From assembly GCF_002443255.2 (NCBI RefSeq), contig NW_019211456.1, positions 13,476,229-13,540,228 of the forward strand: a DNA stretch of 64,000 nt, in the 5' to 3' direction. Origin of the DNA: Varroa destructor. Lineage: Eukaryota; Arthropoda; Arachnida; Mesostigmata; Varroidae. The notes under the pieces are model-generated. The model was given only the letters and a program-made list of their open reading frames with translations, had not been told where the DNA came from and did not search any database. How positions within the stretch are numbered: the stretch's first letter is position 1; every line of letters starts with the position of its first letter. Position numbers and translations under genes: made by a program. Shown here one piece after another: positions 12,334-24,059 of this stretch.

Positions 12334-15300
12334 ATGGGTCGACGAAAAAAGAATCGGCAGGATGCTTCTACAAAGAAAAAGATGGAACTGGGTCTACGCA
12401 CGAACTTCGTCAATTCAGAATGCAGTGTAGGTGATTATTCAGATTCTATAATAAACTGTCTCTTACTTTCTCTTATTTTTTTTTTCAGCAACTATGATTG
12501 CCAGAAAATTAGGGAGTATCGAACCCCGTTCCGGAGTTTTAATGGCTTTCTTAATTATGAAATACATAGGGTCAAAACAATAGATATATGTGCAGTAGAA
12601 AATATTTTTCAAAAAAAGCGCCTAAAGATTCCACAATAGTTTTTTCGACGAGGTTTCGTGTGAAGTCTGTGCAGAGATCGACTGACAGGATGCCTTTTAG
12701 AGGTATCACTGCACAATGTCTGCCACCAAAGAGGGGTCAAAAATAGTTATACTATAGTGTCGGATGTGAGTTAACAGTTACTGTAAGATTCGGTCGACAG
12801 CAGTTCAGGTGGGATCTGTTTTGATTATCTATTGAGAGGTAGAGGAAATCCTTTTTTCTTATATAGCAAAATTTTTATCTCGATAAATACTTCAAATAGC
12901 ATTATATGCTGTCAGTATTAGCATATTAGATCGATTTATCTTACTAATTACTTGTGATTTTTGCCTTCCGTTTGACTGGCGCTTGTATAATCATATTCGT
13001 TCCCACTTGAACAGCATTGTCTTAACCTGCGTTTGTGTGATTGTTCAGTTGTTACATGATTCGAAGAGTTCGGCTCCGCCCAATGTGACAATCGATGAGT
13101 TGGAAAATAGTGAAATTGATTTGTCGATCAGATCATCATTTAGATCCGTCGGTACGTCAGAGAACGTAGCCCCATTTTCGAAAGTTGAGCTCGAAACCCT
13201 TCTCGCTCGAATCGATGGGCTGCATATGAGCGACCATGACAAGGCGTTGCTCCGGGTTCTGGAATCAATAATTGCAGAAGTAGAATTCGGCAATGCGAAT
13301 TTCTACGACATGTACGTGTACTTTATTCACCGGTTGTGCATCTCTTCGGCAAAGGTTAGATAGTTGCTTATTTATAGACTAAGCTATTTTCTTGAAGCTT
13401 TTTGTCAGGTCAAACTGAGAAAATGGTTCGTCCTTTTTTTTAGTTCACCTACACGTTAAATTTCTCTTGAATATGTTGGGACTGTACTTCACTCGCCAAG
13501 CAACATATGATTAAAAATAGCTTTCTACAACGATTTCGGAAGTACAATCAATAGGTACATAATCTTCTAAGGTTATTTGTTTGGTGCAGCTAAGGGCCCC
13601 TCTCAGAGCAGGCCTCTAGTATTTTTTTCTAATTACGCACAAAATGATAATAGATAGAAGAAAGCCATGCAATTAAGTGATTGATTAAAAGTCATTTAAC
13701 TATATTTAAGCAAAGCCGACATCTTTTGGTTCTGCTGCTTGTTGCTATTCTTATTCTATTATTCGCTTAGACCTATTCATTCTTCAGCCTCCTTACATAT
13801 GCCTTTCTTGGTTACAGACCAGTACGAGTGCGCTTGTGGCATTAATGCGCTGTTTGGCTCGAGGCGATTCAACGAAATTAGTAGATTCGTTGATAATGTC
13901 CATCTGCAGATCGCTCCGACGAGCACTTATCGATCCGTTGGCCAAAGAAGATCTTGAACTGCTAATCAGCAGCGTTCTGGAGGAAAGCAGTCTTCATCTT
14001 CTACAGGAGCTTATCGTAAGGCCAATTCTGATTTGAAACTGGACTGAAACGTAGGCAGAGCTTCGGTCATGATAATGAAACATCAATTTAATTCTCAGCG
14101 AAATAGTTTTGATGGACTTAACCCCATTATACGATAATAATAATAATAATAATAATTTTCATTGACTCCTAGATGAATTAACTCAAAAAGACTCTTAAGG
14201 TGAGTCGGAGTGTTTGAGGCTCTCAACGGGCACTATATTTATTGTTTGTTAGTCATTTTTGTCGCTTTATCCAAAGTGAGCCAAGCTTGAGTATAGTGCC
14301 AGTGTGAAGTTGCTGTGGAAGTAAGCGCGTCTTACTTGCACTTTGCTGTCGCCAAGTTCAGTTCACTCTTTGCTACCAATTTGTAGAAGCTGATTCTTGT
14401 AGCAATTAAAATAATCCGAATAAAGCAAATTCTATTACTGACGACAACTGGAAAAAGGTGTCTATTTTAAATTCAGTGGGAAAAAAACGTGGGCAAAGAA
14501 CAGACTGTCGAAAGCAAGCCACAGGTTAATGTAAAACAGAGTAAACAAAGGCTAAAACCAGTGCAAAACTGGCAGGGTCTTTAGATTATAATCAGATTGA
14601 AAACGTGTCGAATTGCGCCAACGACTAGATTCATATATACCCACCCGAATGTACGAATGCAGGCGGCTTCGTTCCTTCAGATCACTCCGTGAGCTTCCAA
14701 CACAATATGGATTCTGATGCCTTGCGTAATTTGTTTGCTTTTTATTCCTAGACTGCGAATGAGTTCGCCATTTTTCGGAGGACGTGTACAATGCCACCAG
14801 ATCGCGAGAAGGTATCACTTGCCTTAAAGGCTGCAGGCTGCGCTTTTACTAGTATCGAAGATTTGTTGGACAATGTGAATCGCATAGATGCTGAGAACTC
14901 AAGTTGTGTCAAACAGGTTTGTTACAGGGGTTGCTTTTCACGGCGGTCTCGTGTCTGACTTTAGAGAGTGTTAAATAAAAAAAAAACTGGTTTGTAAAAC
15001 TAATCTATTGCATGAATCGGCCGATTTTTCAATGTTTCACGATCGTTTTGTGTTTGATAACCTAGTAGTCTTCGAGTAGCATTAGACAATTGTGATTATA
15101 GAACTTACCGTTTCCTAGGATCGGATATTTATCTTACTTCTATACGTCCACTTTGCAATGACAAAGGGTTATAATACTGTTTTAACTTACAACACCACTC
15201 TGTTATGCAATAGACGACATTTGGCCTTTCTTAGCAATTTAATTTTCATTATGTACCCGTAACTTCTGGCCTTATAATGCATTCATTTCGTCTGCGCTTA

Positions 15301-17314
15301 GAAAACTGTACTGCGTAATGTTCAGATGTTCCATATAAGTTCATTGTTCTCGTCCCTAGGTAAAGTTGATTTTACATTCAGTTTTCACCAAAAATCGGGA
15401 ATTTCTGGAAACGCATGCGCGCCCTTTGGTGGAAACATCTCAACGGATTGGCTATTGTCCGCCCGAAGCATTGTCTGTGATTGTACCTCTACTTCATGAA
15501 GCCATGAAGAACGGTTTAGCGACAGACAATTCGAAAAGCTGCTATGGGATGGCGCTGTTGTTTCTCGCAAACGTAGATCTCCAAAAAGTCAAATCAAAAG
15601 AACTGCTAGAGGCGGTAAGTACGCTTGATGAAATAAAAAAAGCGCGTGTAATTACAGAGCCAAAATCGCAACAAGTATATTTTTTCTAGTGCCAAACACT
15701 TGGGATTAAATGCACAAAGTACTCCTAGGTAGTGACTTACAAAGAATCGCATTTAGCCCTGCATATTTTATCACCCTAGCAGGACCTTTCAAACGGTTGA
15801 GGAAGTATGAACTATCACTGGCAGTTACGGAATTACAAGCAGCATATTTAAAGATTCTCTTAATAACGCCCCTAATTTCAATAACAAAATCATTAAGGAC
15901 GAGCTGGGTCTAACAGAAAGCCAAACTGTTGAGATGGGAGAGTCCTCATCCAGCTAGCACTGAATCGTGAAATCATAAGCGACTAAAAACATCACAGTTG
16001 CTGGTGTCCTGGTGCATTTTATATTGACTAAATTCACCCATCTTAAAAGCGTTTTTCGTATCTCATATGGTGGAAAAAAGGAAAACACGAGTACGCAGTT
16101 TGAAGACTGACATTGTTTTTTGGGTTCTGTAAATCACGCCACATGGTTCAGACAGCATATATAGTATCGTGGTATCTGATGAGGTAATGCAGGGTTAATC
16201 CCGTGCCAGCTGTAGGACTAGTGAGGATTCACCTTAGAGTTTCGCTAGTGACACGTTTGTTATCTTTGTCGTATTTTTAGGTTAAAAGCCATTGAAAATT
16301 GCCTCTGTCTGTGAAAGGTATTCTGTTCATTTTTGTTCAACATAGACAATGTTAGACTACACAAAGGATGATTATTCTTATACCTGTTAACTGAATTTCA
16401 AACAGTGGAAATACCTATCATTGAATACTCGATCCTTCAAGATTCTTTTTGGCATTACATTTTATGGAATTCTGTGCCTTGCGCGTAAGTGCCTTAGGAG
16501 ATTATATTACGAGCGTTGTATCACAAAAGGTGTTAGATATTTCCATATAGAATTTTATATTTTTATATAAAATTGTGTGAGGGCGGATATTAACAAAATA
16601 AAAATTGCATTCTATCGTGGACTTTCAGATATCTCTCTTGGGACAAATATATAAGCTGGCACCGAGTGCCCTCAGGGATATCCTTCCATGCTTCGCAAGT
16701 GTTTATAAAAACTGCCTTTTATGTTGCGCATCACAAAGAGATATCATAGTCCAGGCTCTCCTTAACGAGGCATTACATATTGCTGAGGAGACGAATGACT
16801 ATGAACGACAGCTCGACTTGGTTGGTTTCTTCGAAGATCTGCAGAAACAGGGAGTTCGCGTGCCTACTGAGGCTTGTGGAGTCCTTGTCGCAAAGGCTAC
16901 AGGTATAACAAATAGCACTGTATTAATGATATGAAAAGCACACCGAATTATGCTATCTAACGTCTTTGTAGAATTTATTATATTTTATATTAGACAGTAT
17001 AGAGTTGATTGTAAGTATTTGGTTGCCTTTTCTTTCTAATAACCTTGTTGAGGCTATCTTTTATAGGTGTGTCTCTTATCAACCGAGTGTGCGGTATTCT
17101 TCTGTGGCTGGAAGAGACGAATGATAATATTGTTGACGATGAGATGATTGCCAAAGTCAAAGAACGAACGCAGGTATGGTACCCAATCGCAAAAGATAAG
17201 GCGCAAAGGATCCGAACTCTGGAAGTGATTCGAATCGAGCAGCCTAGTTTGTACCGATATATCAAAACAAGGAAAAGACAAGGACCTGCGGAAGGCTTGC
17301 AAGAGATCTTGTGA
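12334..17314 (+). CDS. Seven-exon gene, unrecognised 512-aa alpha-helical protein
   Basis: I assembled seven exons with GT-AG borders: 12334-12426, 13049-13354, 13818-14015, 14752-14916, 15360-15614, 16629-16902 and 17067-17314. The phases agree throughout (phase 0 junctions except the last, phase 1), giving 1,539 nt including the stop. The start ATG has a good context and opens a Lys/Arg-rich stretch (residues 2-17) that could be a nuclear or nucleolar signal. The rest is rich in Leu, Ala, Glu and Lys, with repeated amphipathic helices and no signal peptide or membrane segment. This resembles a HEAT/ARM-type solenoid. The C-terminus is basic. I do not recognise the family. A divergent IFRD-like or HEAT-repeat protein is a weak guess. 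The first intron donor (phase-compatible GTAGGT rather than the neighbouring GTGATT) is the least certain border. The gene is followed by a polyadenylation signal at 17715. Confidence 0.75.
14134..14156. repeat. (TAA)n microsatellite
   Basis: About seven AAT/TAA units inside the third intron of the seven-exon gene. Confidence 0.9.
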
Positions 17315-17714
17315 AGGACCGCTTTTCTAGCGGCTCATTATATTTTTATAATGAAGACCGAAGTTCATTGCCTGTGCACGCCCTATATAGGAAGTCTCTT
17401 AAGAACGTCACAAGTGTTCTTAGTATTCATGAAATTATAGCACATTTAGTATAAATAACTTGACGGGTCATAGAAAAATTAAGTACGGCACGTAATTGAC
17501 ACAATTACATATTATACGTCCAAGTCATATGACACATACTGAATTGACCATTCAAAAACAGTCCATGCCTTGAGTGTAAAGTGTGTGTAGATTGAGTATG
17601 ATGTAAAAAATAGCCAATAATGTATATATGTAGATCATGAATACTGGGTGAGGCAGTTGTTGCATTGTAGCTCGTTATGAGGAATGATATTACTATTATT
17701 GACTATAAATTGGA

Positions 17715-17720
17715 AATAAA
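17715..17720 (+). terminator. Polyadenylation signal AATAAA
   Basis: This is the first canonical AATAAA on the + strand after the stop codon at 17314 and implies a 3' UTR of roughly 400-430 nt. Confidence 0.5.
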
Positions 17721-17739
17721 ATCAAGTTGTGCGAAAAGC

Positions 17740-20560
17740 TTTCACGGACAACACAACATCCAATGAAGACAATTTTCTGTGTCATTTAGAGTATTTGTAC
17801 AAAGTTTGGTATAATTAAATTGACTTATTCTCTCTCACACCGTGTAGCATTGACTTTTAAAAAAAAGTCAATTTAAAAAATAAAAAAACTCGAGTTTCAT
17901 CTTTGGCTGCTCCGTGTAAGATTTCTATCGAGAATTCGATTAATGAAGAAGGAAAGCCAAGAAACAGTGCTGCAAAAACCAATACGGAGGAAGCTCATAC
18001 ATTGTAGTGCTATATCCTACGATATGTTTATAAATAATCATTTTAGTCCTTGCGTGCGATCGTCATCATAATGTTACGTGGAACTCAAGTTTGAATAATG
18101 TGATACTATGATACTCAGGCAACAGTGGCTCGATTGACAACCGTGTTGGAACCTAGCGTTGGCGTTATGGCAAGCTTAAGGGTAAGGCTCCCACAAAGAA
18201 CGCTCGACAAATTTGGCAATTATGTGTTTATTTTCGGTATTTTTCTCCTGTAAGTATTTTTGCTTCTTCATAGTTTTAACCGCAGACCCCAGATAAAGCT
18301 GTTCAAAGCAGTAGCGGTGCTGCCATGTCACAGTTAATCAAAATGGCTATAGTAGTAACCTAATGTTTAGATAACAGATTCGTGTACAATAGAAACGAAG
18401 TTACAAAAAAGGTAGACTTATCGCTTATGTATTTATACATATATTTTTTTTATTTTCTGTGATTATAGACTCGATTGATAGCCTATATGTCAACAAAAAA
18501 CATATATATCAGAACAAATTTTTTTGATAATTGTGGAAAGGATTTATGTTTGTTCCTTTCTGCGTCTTCTCGAGTACGTTTCGCTGCTTCAGGTCTCGCC
18601 AGCGACACAACTCTACTCAATTTGTTTTGCTGCGTGATTTTAATTATTTAATGCTGTAACATGCATTGTATTGTCACCAAGTCCGCCAAATTAGAGCTCA
18701 GCAAGGGCACATGTTCCATTAAGTATTAATAAGCCATGACGATTTTAACGAAAGTTTAGTGAATAAGCTTTCATTCAATCTGAGTGGCACATAACACATA
18801 TATAATGTTTAACAAAAAGTATTATCTGTTAGAAATAAACTGAATCAAATACCTGCATTTTTGCTACGTGGCCCGCTTCCTTCTTTTGTGACTTTTGAGA
18901 TCGAAATATTTTAAGCTTGTAGTCTAGAATATGAAGCTGTTCAAACACCCAAATTTGCATCTTATTGTTGAATTTCCTAGAACTTTATGCTTATACTTAT
19001 AGCTTATATATGTATAATGTATAAATGTCATAGCTTATACCGTATTCCTGTGGTTAAGGATAAAAATAGGATCCTCCCTATAGCCGCGATGTCGTGCTAC
19101 CTGGTTATACTTCAAGGATTTCATTACTTCAAATCCCAGCAATGTTCCTGGAAGTAGCGAAGCTGTGACCATAAACCAGTTTTGCATAAGTCATGTGTTC
19201 AAATCTGGATAAGCGCACAAAACAATATGACGGAAGTTCTTCTCGCAAAAAACACTAACTGCTTAGTGAGCAATTCACAAATATGCTGACGTGCAGTTTT
19301 CTGAAGTAGACGGAAGTTGAAAAACGTGAATACGAGAATAACCTGAAACTCACTCTAATCAGGAGGAAAGAAATATCTCCTTGAAAAGGTAAAAAAATGT
19401 TTTTATTACCACAAACACAGCGAAATAACTTAGAGGGAAGGTAGCTACGAAATCAAGAACGTTTATACCGTGGCTTTTCAAAATCATCGAAGGCTTATCA
19501 ATAGAAGTTGCATGCCAAAGAGCCCAAAAATTAAAGGTTCTTAAGAGATTTTGCCAGTATAACATTCTCCCTCAGTATGTTGTTTTCGTATCCCTTTCGA
19601 ACTACCACCTCTGTTCAGACACAGATGCTGACATGAACACAAGCCTGAAGCTATGAGCTTTGTCGCACCTAACGTCCAGATAAAAATCTCTCTTTTATTG
19701 AGTAATGACACTGGGTATGCATTATATAAAGTTTTTCATCCGTTGGATACCTGCTAAATGCAAGGAGTGCCATAACTTTATGCCATCGTAATAAAAGTTT
19801 GAATCGAGGCATCTTTGCCTAGTACTCCTTATATATACATGAAAATGCTAGTGGAAATTGGTAAATTAGCTGAGCTATTGACAAGTTAGACATACTCTGA
19901 GGTTTATTATTACAAATCATCATTCATTCGTATTTTCTGCGATAACTGACCAATAAAAATATCCAATATTTAATCTAAGTATTTCAGAGCGGCTTCTTAT
20001 ATATTAGTGCTTTGTGCGAAATGGAAATAATACTTCGACTTTTTTGGTGCTAGCGCCGAATATAATTATTTAAGGGTAAATTAAGTTCTTAGTATATATT
20101 ATTATAATAATAGTAGACTCCGAGACGCAAAAAACTTGCTTAAAAACTAGAGTCAATCACTTCTGAAAGACTGCGTGTAGATTCAAGTGAAACAGCTCAT
20201 CAAGTCGCGTAACCGCGAGGTCAAGCGCTTACCTCACGACAGGTGGCACTGTAAGTAAAGTTGAATGGAAAAGGGTTGTACATATATTTTTGTCAAAAAA
20301 AAAACAATTTATATAGAACAAATTTAGTAACAATCTACAAACGATTAAAAGACCGTACGCTCGCGACAACTAAGTAATTACGTCAGTTTCCATTGAGAAT
20401 AAGAAATTTGCACTGTGTTGTAGATCCACATGGAAAAAACCAAAGTGTGTAAAAATGTCTGCGATACGTTAGAGGGATTTTTTTTTCTGACGACTGACAA
20501 ACGTTGAAGTTGCAAGGCAAAAATATTTAAAAAAATCAAGTGCCTTTAGTGTAAAAAACT
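17740..20560. other. AT-rich non-coding stretch
   Basis: No gene, splice-supported exon or mobile element was recognised. A minus-strand open frame at 19359-19565 has no flanking splice sites or motif that I could support. Confidence 0.4.
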
Positions 20561-21440
20561 AAGTTTTTTTTTTTAATTTTATTGTATGACTCTTCGAAAC
20601 TGTTTAAATTTTAAGAGAGAACACGAAGATTTCGAATATAGCTTCGAACATGCAAATAGTTTATTTGCTAGTCTGTATATGGGACAATCATTTATGCTAC
20701 CTTCGGCGTCTAAGTAGCGTCTCTTGAATGCTATTCGCTTTGTGTCGCGGGGCCATGATGGTCCCGTCAGGTCTGCTGGTGTCAACTCTTCTGTTGTTGC
20801 GGGACAGCGTCGTCGCATCAGTTGCTTACCCTTACCTTGATAGGCAGAACGTTCTGCCGTTGATGGCCATGCTGATGTTGTTGCTGACGGCTGTGACAAA
20901 TCCATGCTTTCGATAACCGATAATAGTTATAGTCGCCTTGCACGCTCATCGTATCTGACGAGAACGCGTCTACAATGAAGACAGTATCGTCATTATGGTA
21001 CTGCTATGGCAGCAATTTTTCTTCTTGTTCTACAGTGTCTTCATGCTGATAATAATGGCGATGTCGTCGCCCAAGATGGACCCCTTAGATCAGCACCAAG
21101 TGTTATGCTAAACATTTTATTCCCAAGCTCCAACGATGCAGCTATCGAGACTGAGTAGAGATGTGCGATAAAACCCTGCACACTAAGCTTACCTCTGATC
21201 AACATCACAACATTCGTATATCGGCTGTCCAGCTTGACCTTGGCAAAATGTTGAATTGTTCTTTCCGCTATTGTCGCTTATCGATGGTACCATACCAGCT
21301 GTGCTTGCATTCACACATTGGTCGGACATAGTCGAGCATAAAATGGCGATGCGGATCAAATGTAGTCTCCTTGAGCAACATGCCGTTAAGTCTATTGAGT
21401 CCATACAATAGCCAATCAACGTATCTCAAAGAATCCCTCT

Positions 21441-21675
21441 ATGCGCATCCGACTACCAGCGAACCGCCTGTGTGAGAATCGTATTCATACGTCGACACAA
21501 CATGTCCATGTTATATTTATAGGTTAATGCGTTGCGATCGGTGACGTGTAGTATCTCCGTGTACGAAATGTGCTTGCTCAGATCGCTTATGGCAATAACC
21601 GACCGACCGGTGTATCCAGCCCACCGCTCGTCGAGCAACTTCTGAAAAACCACTTTGGTCGGACGTGCAAATATG
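21441..21675 (-). CDS. Candidate 3'-terminal exon, minus strand, unknown product
   Basis: A polypyrimidine tract ending in AG on the minus strand opens a frame of 74 codons ending in a stop at 21453. The peptide has balanced composition with several Trp, Tyr and charged residues and looks like globular protein, unlike the low-complexity frames elsewhere. I do not recognise it. A second protein-like minus frame lies just downstream (about 21265-21435, different frame) before a good GTAAGC donor near 21191, so the region may hold a small spliced or decayed gene. The parts could not be joined with consistent phases. Confidence 0.25.
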
Positions 21676-22199
21676 CAGCGAATCACAACAATTGTTTTCT
21701 ATGTCCTGTTGAAATTGAGTCCGACACTAGTGGCATATTTTTTGACCATATTAACCTAAGGCATACACACTGTACAGGGTTCTTCGCCTTAGGCACTCTG
21801 ACGCGCACTTACTGCAGGCCGCAAAGGCGCACACACAACTGCCATTACCAGTACAGAAGAAGAATCAAATGCTTTTGCTCAGTGGCTTAGGTTTACCTGC
21901 CCCTCCGTCCATATCCTCTTGTCGCTGTTTGTACTATACCACCAGTTTGCACAACTTGAGGTGCGTTCGCTTGTTCAAAAGCTGCCGCCTCGAAGTAGCT
22001 GGCATCTTGTTTCTATCAAAAACACATAACTCCAAAGGTAACGTGTTCGTTTTTCACAGGTTTCTTTTGCAATCACAGCTAAGCGAAACGGACGCCTTCT
22101 CCAACTCCGCTTTAGTCTAGCTATTTGACGTTTCTGTAGATACACTTTGTTGGCGTAGCGTGTGTTAGTCGTCATAAACCATCTGATCGACTCGAACGT

Positions 22200-23401
22200 G
22201 ACCTCCTTGCGACGTTGCCCGTTTATTCAGCTCACTCCGCTCTGACTGCCTACTTAACAACACCTGTGCGGCATAGGGTACTGTCACGTCTGTTGCCTTA
22301 ACGGCAAACTAGTGCGATACTATCTGAGATATTAAAATCATAATCACCAACTACGGTTCGGGCAATCGCTAGCGTTTGGGTTCGCTCCGATAAACTATCT
22401 TGGCATTTTGGCTTTACTGAGTTTAGTTAAATTAGTACGGTACATTGTGGCTTAATTTCTATAAATGCTGCGCATTTGTCTTCAACTTCCAATTACTATA
22501 TACTCGTAGCTCTAATAAACCCTATTAATCACCTAACTGCACAGCAGTAATCGAATATTGTTTTTGTTGAAGCTCAAATAAGTTCACCAACAGCTCGCTG
22601 TGCTAGTTATGCTTATTGCTAACAATGTTATGATCAGTCTCTAAAAATGCAATCAACATACTACATTAACACAGATGATTCGCTTCCTCGGAGCTAGCCG
22701 TTTGACGGACGCCTAACGACGATAACCAGAGGGAAAACTCGAAACATAGAGATAATTCACTCGCGATGAACAATTCATGGTGATTTGTTTCAAATCATGA
22801 TGGTCAGCATATGACAAGTCGCCTATATTTCATAGATTTGTGGTAATTGCATTTCATTATTAAAATTTAATTATATCTATGACGTCCGTGTTATTGTGCA
22901 ATACGATGGTTTCCGAGGGTTTGGCAAAATGCGAATCGGTAGAGTGGTCACTTGCCCTTCCAAGTTAGTGTCTTGGCTTTATGTTCATATTGTCTGACAA
23001 CATAAGAAATTGATAGCATTTATAGAGGCATCATCGGTGTTTTTCGCTAGACTTCAGCAGTTACAAATATGCCAATGATAAACCTTTCGAGGCGTAAGCA
23101 ATCAAAACTGTAATTGATAACCAAATAAGTAACAAAAGTTGTAAAGCCTATTACGAAAGCCCGAAATGAATATCTTGATCTTGAGGCTCTTTTTTATCTA
23201 CTTCAATCTATAACACTTCAGGAATCTGTATCTACTTTGATTTGCTGATCTGTGTTACTGAATTTGACTTTAACAAAAAAAAAAAAAAAAAAGAAAAAGG
23301 CAAAACTGAATTAATTCATGTAGAAAGGCAAAAAATGAAGCTACATAGGAGCATCTAAATAAGCACAATTTCGAAATATCCAGTATGTGCTGCGCGCGGG
23401 C

Positions 23402-23438
<37 letters not shown>

Positions 23439-23500
23439 CTCGTACATGGGATTGCTAATATTAACAAAGCAATAATAACTATTTTCGTAGATGAAATACA
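22200..23500. other. Non-coding stretch with A-tract and (TG)n
   Basis: No gene recognised. It contains an A-tract at about 23275-23300 and a (TG)n microsatellite at 23405-23437. Confidence 0.4.
23405..23437. repeat. (TG)n microsatellite
   Basis: Uninterrupted TG dinucleotide run. Confidence 0.95.
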
Positions 23501-23552
23501 AGAATCGCTCAAAAGGATAGCTTCACTGGTATTAATACGACTTTTTATTTAG

Positions 23553-24054
23553 AAAAATTTGGAAAATGTGCTCAATAGCTTCACTCGCCAATTGAATCTG
23601 TGCTATTACACATCAGACCCGGTATATCAGGATGACGCTACTACTTGGCTGTTGGGGACAGTTGTGCTATTGATCGTTTCTATAGAATGTTATTTAGCGT
23701 TTTCCAATGGAAACGCTCGATATGCCAACACTTCAACTAGGTAAGCCTTATTATAATAAAACAGCACGATAACATATAGCAAAGCTGTTGAAAGCCCGCT
23801 ACATCGCGTATAGTCTAAGCGATGACTTTTCATTCAGTCGCGTTGTGTGGACGCCGGCATCTTCAATCAAGGTGCGTGTGAGGGCTACCGTTACGCAACT
23901 TTTGGTGTCTAAGCATAGATCGTCGGGAGGATTACCCTATCTACGGAAGATGTATCTAGCTGTCTTTCGTACATTTTCCATATGGTGGTATGAAAGTGAT
24001 GTTGGTTGCATTTTGTATCATGCCGACTTCGAGCTGGCGGGCAAACAGATGTGA
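23553..24054 (+). CDS. Candidate two-exon 3' gene end with one membrane segment
   Basis: Exon 23553-23740 follows a T-rich acceptor and ends at an AG|GTAAGC donor (phase 2). Exon 23814-24054 starts at an AG in matching phase and runs to a TGA stop at 24052-24054. The intron is about 73 bp. The first exon encodes a Cys/Tyr-rich stretch and one clear hydrophobic segment of about 20 residues. The second is basic and aromatic with no membrane segment. No start codon or upstream exon was found, so the model is partial, and I do not recognise the family. The matching phase across a short intron is the main support. Confidence 0.3.
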
Positions 24055-24059
24055 ATTCA

